Assembly: GCF_000515335.1 (NCBI RefSeq)
Contig: NZ_KI911563.1
Span: 525,576-589,575, forward strand
Direction: 5' to 3'
Length of the DNA stretch: 64,000 nt
Origin: Cohnella panacarvi Gsoil 349
GTDB lineage: Bacteria; Bacillota; Bacilli; Paenibacillales; Paenibacillaceae
Shown in pieces: positions 58,074 through 64,000 of this stretch; position 1 is the stretch's first letter, and the number at the start of each line of letters is the position of its first letter. The position numbers were made by a program, and so were the translations under genes. The notes below the pieces were generated by a model. It saw only the letters and a list, made by a program, of their open reading frames with translations. It made no database searches and had not been told where the DNA came from.

Positions 58074-58769
58074 ATGAATAAAGAACAAATCTCGACCTTC
58101 CTGAAGCAAGTTCCCCTCTTCCATGACCTACACCCGCAGGAGCTCGAGCGCGTGGAGGAGATTACGATCTCCCGTTTCTTTCCGAGAAAATCGACCGTCT
58201 TTACCGAAGGCAGCGAGAAGGAAGCGGTATATTTCATCAAAGACGGTCTGATCAAAACGTACAAAACGGACGAGAACGGCAACGAGCAGATCGTCTCTTT
58301 CCTCAAAAGCGGCGACATGTTTCCCCATACCGGCTTTTTCAATCCGAACCCCTATCCGGCCACTGCCGAAGCGATCGTCGATTCGAAGCTGCTCGCGATT
58401 CCGGTTCGCCTATTCGAAAACCTGATGCTGAGCACGCCTTCGATTGCGGTCAAGATGATGCGGGTGATGGGCGACAAGATCAGAGAGCTGCAGGAGAAGC
58501 TGCAGGTGCTGTCCGGTCAGGACGTCAAGCATCGGGTTCTGTCTTTTCTCCTCCAGCTAGCCGATCAACTCGGCGAATGGAACGGAAGCACGGTTACCAT
58601 CAACCTGCCGATGACTCACCAAGAGTTCGCCAACTCGATCGGCACGACTCGGGAGACGATCAATCGTCTGCTGAATCAATTCAGCAAGGAAGATTTGCTC
58701 GAAGTCGACCGCAGCCGTATCGTCATCGTAGACCTAGAGGCATTGAAACTTCAACGAGACTTGAAATAG
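58074..58769 (+). CDS. Crp/Fnr-family transcription regulator without cysteines
   Basis: 231 residues from ATG at 58074 (GGAGGT 8 nt upstream). Cyclic-nucleotide-type beta-barrel (about 15-120), long dimer helix, and winged helix with QEFANSIGTTRETINRLLNQF. The recognition helix RET-x2-R matches the Arg-Glu-x3-Arg pattern of CRP, which reads TGTGA. Not one cysteine occurs, so it cannot bind an Fe-S cluster like Fnr; it may sense haem/NO (DNR-like), or another ligand (ArcR-like). It is the likely, but unproven, reader of the four boxes in this block. No box precedes its own gene. Confidence 0.9.
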   Translation: MNKEQISTFLKQVPLFHDLHPQELERVEEITISRFFPRKSTVFTEGSEKEAVYFIKDGLIKTYKTDENGNEQIVSFLKSGDMFPHTGFFNPNPYPATAEAIVDSKLLAIPVRLFENLMLSTPSIAVKMMRVMGDKIRELQEKLQVLSGQDVKHRVLSFLLQLADQLGEWNGSTVTINLPMTHQEFANSIGTTRETINRLLNQFSKEDLLEVDRSRIVIVDLEALKLQRDLK

Positions 58770-58779
58770 CCTTGCCGCG

Positions 58780-59784
58780 CTAACCGCCGATCTGAGACAT
58801 CGTTCGCGCGGTCGGAACGCGGCTCATCCGTTCCCCGGAAAGCGCAAGCGCCATCTCATGGGATTCGGGCTTTAAGTCGAGCGCCCGGAAGAACAGCGAT
58901 TCGATCGCCGCCGCGTCCCCGATATGCCTGCGTACGTTGAATTCGTCCGACCAGAACAGGCACGGCTTAATGTTGCCGTCGGCCGTCAGCCGCAACCGAT
59001 TGCACGTCTCGCAGAAATGATCGCTGACCGGATGAATGAGTCCGAACGTTCCTGCGGCGCCTTCCAGCCGATAATACTGAGCGGGTCCGTTGCCGAACGC
59101 TTCCCGGCATGCATCATAGCGCAAGCCTGTACGTTTGCACGTATCCCATACGTGCGCGAGCGGCAAGTACTCTCCCTTCCACCCCTGCCCCTGTTTCCCG
59201 ATCGGCATGTACTCGATGAATCGGACATGAAGCGGTTCATCGACGGTCATGCGCAGGAACGACTCTACTTCGTCGTCGTTAATTCCCTTCATCAGCACAA
59301 CGTTAAGCTTAATCGGCGCGAGACCGGCTTTACGGCTCGCCTCGATGCCCGCGAGTACCCGCTTCAAGTCGCCGCCTCTAGTAATCATGGCGAATCGGTC
59401 GGGTTTCAGCGAATCCAAGCTGATATTGACTCTGGTTAATCCGGCCGACTTCAGTGCGTCGGCGAACGACGCCAGATAGATGCCGTTGGTCGTTAGAGCG
59501 ATATCTTCGATACCGGGTATGGCGGCAAGCATGGCGACAAGGCGGTCCAACTGCTTGCGGACTAACGGCTCCCCGCCGGTAAGCCGTATTTTTCTGACGC
59601 CTAACTTCGCCAACACCTTTACGATTTCCGTTATCTCCTCGTAAGACAGAATGCGATGATCCGGCTCGAAGGACATGCCTTCCTTCGGCATGCAGTAGAC
59701 GCAGCGCAAATTACAGCGATCCGTCACCGATATGCGCAAATAATCGTGAATCCGGCCGTAGCGGTCGATCAATTGCTTGTTCAT
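58780..59784 (-). CDS. moaA: GTP 3',8-cyclase MoaA
   Basis: 334 residues. Radical SAM motif Cys24-x3-Cys28-x2-Cys31 (CNLRCVYCMP), C-terminal cluster motif FCETCNRLRLTADGNIKPCL, and the terminal GG needed for catalysis (SQIGG). It starts molybdenum cofactor synthesis from GTP. 6 bp after the LpdD-like gene in one unit, which starts at a shared divergent Crp/Fnr box. The Moco user is not in this window. Confidence 0.97.
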   Translation of the reverse strand: MNKQLIDRYGRIHDYLRISVTDRCNLRCVYCMPKEGMSFEPDHRILSYEEITEIVKVLAKLGVRKIRLTGGEPLVRKQLDRLVAMLAAIPGIEDIALTTNGIYLASFADALKSAGLTRVNISLDSLKPDRFAMITRGGDLKRVLAGIEASRKAGLAPIKLNVVLMKGINDDEVESFLRMTVDEPLHVRFIEYMPIGKQGQGWKGEYLPLAHVWDTCKRTGLRYDACREAFGNGPAQYYRLEGAAGTFGLIHPVSDHFCETCNRLRLTADGNIKPCLFWSDEFNVRRHIGDAAAIESLFFRALDLKPESHEMALALSGERMSRVPTARTMSQIGG

Positions 59785-59790
59785 TCCGCT

Positions 59791-60129
59791 TCACTCCCTT
59801 GCCTCGATATTCCACTGCTCGAGCGTCTCCCTCATCCCGTTCCTCGCCTTTTCCACGATGGCTTCGATCGCTTGCTTCGATGGGCGTTCAAGATGTATGC
59901 CGGCCAATACGGCGACGGTACGATTCAACGTGCGGGAGGCCAGCTCAGCAAGCTCGACGGCCAATTCCCCTTCCCTGTGACCCGGCAATGCCAGCGAGTA
60001 CGATTGGACGAACGGAGCCTCCGACGATATCCATGCCGTTGCCATCGCCCCGATATGAGCCGTCCCTCCGGCGACAAGGAATACGACATCGTTGCCCATC
60101 ACGAAAGTTCGAATCTCGATCGTTGCCAT
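59791..60129 (-). CDS. LpdD-like protein (prenylated-flavin chaperone family resemblance)
   Basis: 112 residues. FVMGNDVVFLVAGGTAHIGAMATAW then LPGHREGELAVELAELASR and VAVLAGIHLERPSKQAIEAI recall the small LpdD family encoded with gallate decarboxylases, thought to help load prenylated FMN. No UbiD-type decarboxylase is near, and gene context (moaA, Crp/Fnr box) points instead to anaerobic metabolism. Treat the family assignment as tentative. Confidence 0.5.
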   Translation of the reverse strand: MATIEIRTFVMGNDVVFLVAGGTAHIGAMATAWISSEAPFVQSYSLALPGHREGELAVELAELASRTLNRTVAVLAGIHLERPSKQAIEAIVEKARNGMRETLEQWNIEARE

Positions 60130-60162
60130 CGGAAGCCTCCTTATACGTATACCGCATGCCTA

Positions 60163-60233
60163 AGTATAGGATCAAATTGCGCTCCCTTACTGTGACAGGG
60201 CTCACAAAGAACCGTCGATGCCTGCTCTATAAT
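60163..60233. promoter_or_regulatory. Divergent promoter with one shared Crp/Fnr box
   Basis: TGTGA-CAGGGC-TCACA at 60191-60206. On the plus side a perfect TATAAT (60228-60233) sits exactly where a box centered at -41.5 puts the -10; on the minus side TATACT (60163-60168) sits at the mirror distance. No -35 boxes are needed. One site appears to activate both the moaA and DUF2249 operons. Confidence 0.85.
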
Positions 60234-60273
60234 CGAAGACGTAATGACACTTACCTTTCGGGAGGAATGAACC

Positions 60274-60507
60274 ATGAGTACAATCGCTGCAACCGTCAAC
60301 GCCACGGAATATCCGCCGCATCTGAAACACAAGGTTATTTTCCAGACGTTCGAACAATTGGCGCCGGGAGAGGCTATGCTTCTCGTTAACGACCATGACC
60401 CTGTGCCTCTCCGCTTTCAGTTCGAATCGATGCATTCGGGTCAATACACGTGGGAGTACGTTGAGCAAGGACCCGTCACTTTCCGAGTCCGGATCGGCAA
60501 AATTTAA
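60274..60507 (+). CDS. DUF2249 domain protein
   Basis: 77 residues, a single DUF2249 domain (related to the SirA/TusA fold): HLKHKVIFQTFEQLAPGEAM and NDHDPVPLRFQFES and YTWEYVEQGPVTFRVRI. Such proteins often neighbour Crp/Fnr, hemerythrin, and NO-related genes; biochemistry is unknown. GGGAGGA precedes the start. First gene of the operon under the shared box. Confidence 0.88.
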   Translation: MSTIAATVNATEYPPHLKHKVIFQTFEQLAPGEAMLLVNDHDPVPLRFQFESMHSGQYTWEYVEQGPVTFRVRIGKI

Positions 60508-60531
60508 CGAGATGATGGAGAGTGGCCTAAC

Positions 60532-60876
60532 ATGGCGAAAGTCGATATCGTCGACGACAGGACGATCGCAATCCAAGTAACCTTGGAGGACGCGATCTCC
60601 ATGGTGCAGGAAGCTTCCCGGCAGCTTGATGAATACGCCTCGGAAGTCGTGACGATCTACGAGAAAATGCCGGAATTCCACTATACGTATTTCTGTTTCT
60701 ACGCCTATGACAGCGCGAGGCTATTCGAATGCATGCTCGGCGTCGATCCCAAGGCATACACCTCGTTCTCGCTCGACGCTCCGGACGCTTTCTTCTATTC
60801 GCTGTACGGCGGAATGGCCGGATTATACGCATCGGCCAAACGGATCGCAAGCGAGAACGATTCCCGAAGGAGTTGA
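60532..60876 (+). CDS. Unknown small protein in the DUF2249 operon
   Basis: 114 residues with GGAGAGTGG upstream. Short beta start (AKVDIVDDRTIAIQVT), then mostly helical with aromatic-rich FHYTYFCFYAYDSARLFECM and DAFFYSLYGGMAGLYASA. Two cysteines, no metal motif, no membrane helix. Family not recognised. Lies between two DUF2249 genes (gaps of 24 and 6 bp), so it probably acts with them. Confidence 0.75.
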   Translation: MAKVDIVDDRTIAIQVTLEDAISMVQEASRQLDEYASEVVTIYEKMPEFHYTYFCFYAYDSARLFECMLGVDPKAYTSFSLDAPDAFFYSLYGGMAGLYASAKRIASENDSRRS

Positions 60877-60882
60877 AGTCCG

Positions 60883-61425
60883 ATGGACCGCAAAGATGCC
60901 CATGTCGTCGAACTGGACGTAAGACCCCACCTCCGCAATAAGCTGGAGCCGTTCCAGATCATCATGGAGACAGTCGGCAAGCTGGAGAAGGACGACATAT
61001 TCGTGCTGCACGCGACTTTCAAGCCGACCCCGCTCTTCGGCGTGCTCAAGATCAAAGGCTTCGCCGGCAAAGCCGAACAGATCGGTAAAGATCACTGGAT
61101 TTCTACGTTCGTGAATAGGAAGAACAAACGTTGGTTGAACGAAGAAGCGGATGTCGCCGAGCTGGACACGGTTGCGGATGCCGAGGACGGCTCGGCGGCG
61201 AACGGTCCGGAGATCATTACGCTCGACAATCGCGGCTTGGAGCCGCCGCAGCCGATGATCCGCACGTTGTCCGCGCTGGAACGCATCCGTTCGGGCGGCG
61301 AAGTCGCCATCCATAACGACCGCGTTCCGATGTTCCTTATCGAAGAACTGCAAACCTTGGGTTATCCGTTCACGGTCGAGGAACAGCCGGACGGCTCGGC
61401 CAAAGTAACTATCCGCAAAACTTAG
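60883..61425 (+). CDS. Tandem DUF2249 domain protein
   Basis: 180 residues with AAGGAG upstream. Two DUF2249-like domains: about 8-85 (VRPHLRNKLEPFQIIMETVGKL, ATFKPTPLFGVLKIKGF) and about 105-178 (LDNRGLEPPQPMIRTLSALERI, HNDRVPMFLIEELQTLGYPF), joined by an acidic linker. The pro-rich loop (KPTPLF; RVPMFL) is the DUF2249 core. May bind a redox cofactor or NO signal; unknown. Confidence 0.87.
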   Translation: MDRKDAHVVELDVRPHLRNKLEPFQIIMETVGKLEKDDIFVLHATFKPTPLFGVLKIKGFAGKAEQIGKDHWISTFVNRKNKRWLNEEADVAELDTVADAEDGSAANGPEIITLDNRGLEPPQPMIRTLSALERIRSGGEVAIHNDRVPMFLIEELQTLGYPFTVEEQPDGSAKVTIRKT

Positions 61426-61479
61426 GGCGAGTTCATTCGAGCCCGACGAAAATCCAATTCTATTAAGGAGGCGAGAACG

Positions 61480-62712
61480 ATGTCCCGTCTCCCTTTTCTT
61501 TTCATCGTAACCGGGATTATCGGTTTCGCGGCGTATCAAGTCGCGTCGCTCGCGTCGTTGTTCGGATTTCTCGGCGATGGCATACGCGGTCCGTCGGGTT
61601 GGTTTCACGTCCATCTGTTCGTGCTCGGGTGGGCGACGATGCTTGCCATGGGGGCGGTCTATCAGTTAATTCACGTCATCCTGCAAACCCCGATTTACAG
61701 CGAGCGCCTCGGATATGTCCACTATTCGGTTTTCACCGTCGGCTTAGCCGGACTGCTGTACGGGTTTATGAGCAGCGACATTCGCCTCATCGCCGTTTTC
61801 GCGTCGCTCGCTTTTATCGGGATCTTATTGTTCGCTTGGAATATGGCCGTCACGCTGTTCAGGGCTTCGCGTTGGAACGCCGTCACGCTAAGCGCCGCCT
61901 GTTCCGTGTCGTATCTCGTCCTGACGGGCGTATCCGGCATGGCGATGGGCATCAACTTCGCGACGGGCTGGTTCAACGATTATCATGAAAACTTGTTCGG
62001 CGCGCATATTTGGATGGGGACGGTCGGTTGGTTCGGGCTGCTGATTACCGGATTCAGCTACAAAATGCTTCCGATGTTCTACTTGGCCCACGATTATCCG
62101 ACAAAGCCGCAAAGCGTCGTCTTGCTTTTATGGAACTCCGCGGCAGTAGTCGGCGCTCTATCGTTTCTCGCCGGCGGCGACGGTTGGTTCACCTGGTTCG
62201 CGCTGTTATTGCTTGCGGCCGCCGTTGTCGTGTACAACGTTCATCTGCTGCAAGTGAAGAAAAAGAGACATAAACGCACGCCCGGGTCGGGCATTCAATG
62301 GTCTCTCTACTGCAGTCAAGCATTCGCATTCGCGTTAATCGGCGCACTCATCTACACCGGCGTGTTCCCTGATCGGCTGTTAAGCTCCGATTCCGTTCTG
62401 ATGGCCGGATGGCTGTACTTGGGCGGCTGGGTGTCGTTCACGATTCTGAGCTACGCTTCGAAGATCGTCCCTTTCCTGTGGTGGACGCACAAATACGGCA
62501 AACGGGCGGGCAAGCCCGGCACGCCGGTCATGGCCGATTTGCTCAGCGATAAGAAAGTCAATGTAGGTTTAACGGCAATCGCCGCCTCCTCTCTCCTGCT
62601 GGTCGCGGCATTGGCGATGGGGTCCGAGGCGTTCATTACGATCGCAGGAGCCGCTTTAGCGGCGTCGTCGGCAGCTTATATTGCGCTAATAAGCTTCGTA
62701 TTTGCTAGATAA
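61480..62712 (+). CDS. Haem-copper oxidase subunit I-like membrane protein
   Basis: 410 residues, about twelve helices, AAGGAGG upstream. His residues in GWFHVHLFVLGWATM (helix 2 region), GAHIWMGTVGWFGLLITGF and FYLAHDYPTK suggest haem ligands, as in the short oxidase-subunit-I-like/NnrS-like proteins that lack the copper B histidine set and the usual partner subunits. No cytochrome c subunit is next to it. Likely a haem protein of NO or anaerobic metabolism; function not established. Confidence 0.8.
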   Translation: MSRLPFLFIVTGIIGFAAYQVASLASLFGFLGDGIRGPSGWFHVHLFVLGWATMLAMGAVYQLIHVILQTPIYSERLGYVHYSVFTVGLAGLLYGFMSSDIRLIAVFASLAFIGILLFAWNMAVTLFRASRWNAVTLSAACSVSYLVLTGVSGMAMGINFATGWFNDYHENLFGAHIWMGTVGWFGLLITGFSYKMLPMFYLAHDYPTKPQSVVLLLWNSAAVVGALSFLAGGDGWFTWFALLLLAAAVVVYNVHLLQVKKKRHKRTPGSGIQWSLYCSQAFAFALIGALIYTGVFPDRLLSSDSVLMAGWLYLGGWVSFTILSYASKIVPFLWWTHKYGKRAGKPGTPVMADLLSDKKVNVGLTAIAASSLLLVAALAMGSEAFITIAGAALAASSAAYIALISFVFAR

Positions 62713-62735
62713 TATAGAGAACGGAGTGGACTCGA

Positions 62736-63035
62736 ATGGCTAACACGGAACATCTTCGCGAGCTTCTGAAAGAGGTTTACGACCCGGAACTCGGCGTGAA
62801 TATAGTGGATCTCGGCCTTGTGTACGAGCTGGTCGAACACCCCGACCGAATCTATGTACGGATGACGTTAACGACGCCAGGCTGCCCGATGCACGATACG
62901 ATCGTCGGAGCTGTCAAATGGACGCTAACCGAAAACACGGATAAGGCCGAAGTAGAAGTCGACCTCGTGTGGGAGCCGAAATGGTCTCCAAGCATGATGA
63001 GCGAAGAAGCTAAGGAGACTTTGGGCTTTGTATGA
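62736..63035 (+). CDS. MIP18/SufT-like iron-sulfur assembly factor
   Basis: 99 residues. DUF59/MIP18 fold: VYDPELGVNIVDLGLVYEL at 14-32 and the reactive Cys in TTPGCPMHDTI. SufT, PaaD and Cia2 help mature Fe-S proteins. Here the gene closes the DUF2249 operon, where it may load clusters into an anaerobic enzyme. GGAGTGG precedes the start; a strong terminator follows. Confidence 0.93.
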   Translation: MANTEHLRELLKEVYDPELGVNIVDLGLVYELVEHPDRIYVRMTLTTPGCPMHDTIVGAVKWTLTENTDKAEVEVDLVWEPKWSPSMMSEEAKETLGFV

Positions 63036-63057
63036 AAAATAAGCCTGCATTGCGGAT

Positions 63058-63110
63058 GAGCCACGAACGATACTCGAGAGTTAGGTCGATATCGTTCGTG
63101 GCTCTTTGCG
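63058..63110 (+). terminator. Terminator of the DUF2249 operon
   Basis: 15-bp perfect stem GAGCCACGAACGATA / TATCGTTCGTGGCTC (63058-63104), then TTTGCG, 22 bp after the last stop codon. Confidence 0.8.
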
Positions 63111-63586
63111 TTGCCGCACAACGTTATTGCGTGCACCTACGAGACTGGGTCGGATTAGCGTTGCCGCACAACGTTATTGCGCCGCACCTACGGGATTGAG
63201 TCGGATTAGCGTTGCCGCACAACGTTATTGCGCCGCACCTACGGGACTGAGTCGGATTAGCGTTGCCGCACAACGTTATTGCGCCGCACCTACGGGACTG
63301 AGTCGGATTAGCGTTGCCGCACAACGTTATTGCGTGCACCTTCGGGACTGAGTCGGATTAGCGTTGCCGCACAACGTTATTGCGCCGCACCTTCGGGACT
63401 GAGTCGGATTAGCGTTGCCGCACAACGTTATTGCGCCGCACCTACGGGATTGAGTCGGATTAGCGTTGCCGCACAACGTTATTGCGTGCACCTACGAGAC
63501 TGGGTCGGATTAGCGTTGCCGCACAACGTTATTGCGTGCACCTACGAGACTGGGTCGGATTAGCGTTGCCGCACAACGTTATTGCG
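63108..63586. repeat. Tandem repeat, ten units of 50-51 bp
   Basis: A 24-bp core that begins GCGTTGCCGCACAACG and ends TTATTGCG occurs ten times, starting at 63108, 63158, 63209, 63260, 63311, 63361, 63412, 63463, 63513 and 63563, with no changes in the core. Nine 26-27 bp interspersed segments belong to only five near-identical types. The core can fold on CGTTG / CAACG. Array lies between two terminators, in no gene. Confidence 0.95.
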
Positions 63587-63591
63587 GTACA

Positions 63592-63636
63592 TAAATAAAT
63601 AAAGACGGTGCAAGGATTCACCTTGACACCGTCTTT
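63592..63636 (-). terminator. Terminator of the cupin gene
   Basis: Stem AAAGACGGTG / CACCGTCTTT with inner CAAGG / CCTTG (63601-63636) followed on the minus strand by TTTATTTATTTAT; 12 bp after the cupin stop. Confidence 0.9.
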
Positions 63637-63648
63637 GCGCAATGGAGA

Positions 63649-63996
63649 CTAAACATCCTGCACGTACCGATTATCCGGCACCTTGCTCAACACCACGTAC
63701 AGCCTGGCCGGCGTCGTTCCGGTGTTGCTGAACGAGAACAATTCGTCTCCCCCGCACCATACGGTATCTTGAGCGGCAACCTCGGTATTAACGCCGTCGA
63801 CCGTGATCGTGCCGGAGCCTTCCAGTACGACCAAGTACAAGTCGGTTCCCGGATGCTTGTGCGGAGGAAGCGCTTGGCCCTGCACGAAGTTCAGCACGAA
63901 CGCCGCGCTCTCCCCTTTCTGGAACAGCATTCGCTTCGTAAACCGCTCCGGCGAAAACTCGCGTACGTCTTCCAACGATTTCTTGTCCATCGCCAT
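63649..63996 (-). CDS. Cupin-domain protein
   Basis: 115 residues; the ATG (63996) sits at the right edge, so its ribosome site is outside the window and a slightly longer protein is possible. One cupin barrel: first motif PPHKHPGTDLYLVVLEGSG with two His and a Tyr in place of the usual Glu region, second motif DTVWCGGDELFSFSNTG with no His. The metal site is therefore partial. Function unknown; probably a small-molecule sensor or enzyme of the cytosol. Confidence 0.85.
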   Translation of the reverse strand: MAMDKKSLEDVREFSPERFTKRMLFQKGESAAFVLNFVQGQALPPHKHPGTDLYLVVLEGSGTITVDGVNTEVAAQDTVWCGGDELFSFSNTGTTPARLYVVLSKVPDNRYVQDV

Positions 63997-64000
63997 TAAC

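Noticed and set aside
63106-63563. Repeat proteins encoded by the tandem array on either strand
   Set aside because: Units of 50 bp shift the frame, there is no ribosome site, and the array lies between two terminators.
63108-63586. Possible CRISPR array (regular 24-bp repeat, 26-27 bp spacing)
   Set aside because: The segments between repeats are nearly identical and fall into five types, so they are not spacers. No cas gene is near. It is a tandem repeat.

Overview
The window looks like chromosome from a spore-forming, facultatively anaerobic Gram-positive bacterium of the Paenibacillaceae (Cohnella/Paenibacillus-like). This is inferred from the moderately high GC content, strong AGGAGG-type ribosome binding sites, spore-coat type genes (YheC/YheD, LysM coat-like protein), a PerR-like regulator beside katG, YlbF, YwiC and YmaF family proteins and an Lsa-type ABC-F protein. 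Most genes lie on the minus strand. No rRNA, tRNA or CRISPR array was seen.

Layout. 1-3125: first module of a non-ribosomal peptide synthetase, cut by the left edge, with a Phe-like specificity code. 3380-8673: a GMC oxidoreductase and a double-kinase 7TMR-DISM hybrid sensor. About 8940-10390: an IS110-family element with a structured non-coding end (possible bridge RNA). 10485-15785: katG-perR with a candidate operator, a MATE exporter and a CDF exporter. 16219-22013: aminopeptidase, HAD phosphatase, FMN reductase, a LuxR-type two-component pair and a racemase-like gene. 22084-23474: arsR-arsM with three copies of one operator motif and the 3' stump of an arsC gene. 23514-29277: AraC/VOC/GyrI genes and a copper P-type ATPase fused to an extracytoplasmic domain. 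29583-34388: SDR, hydrolase, small membrane proteins, an Lsa-like ABC-F gene with an attenuator leader, and YmaF.

34436-42235 is a compact minus-strand operon: type III polyketide synthase, methyltransferase, FAD oxidoreductase, beta-ketoacyl synthase and MMPL exporter, probably followed by a FAD/Rieske oxidoreductase. It reads as an undescribed pathway for making, tailoring and exporting a polyketide lipid. 42379-46691 holds a lone molybdate-permease-like gene, two small envelope proteins, and sporulation-type genes.

46752-63035 is an anaerobic-metabolism block: doxX-adhE-pflB-pflA, an unknown helical protein, a radical SAM/SPASM gene coupled to hemY, ylbF, ywiC, a cysteine-free Crp/Fnr regulator, moaA with an LpdD-like gene, and a DUF2249/DUF2249/oxidase-subunit-I-like/SufT-like operon. 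Four TGTGA-N6-TCAC(A/T) boxes lie in front of these units. One sits symmetrically between two divergent -10 boxes, so the block looks like one regulon. The right end carries ten copies of a 50-51 bp tandem repeat and a cupin gene.
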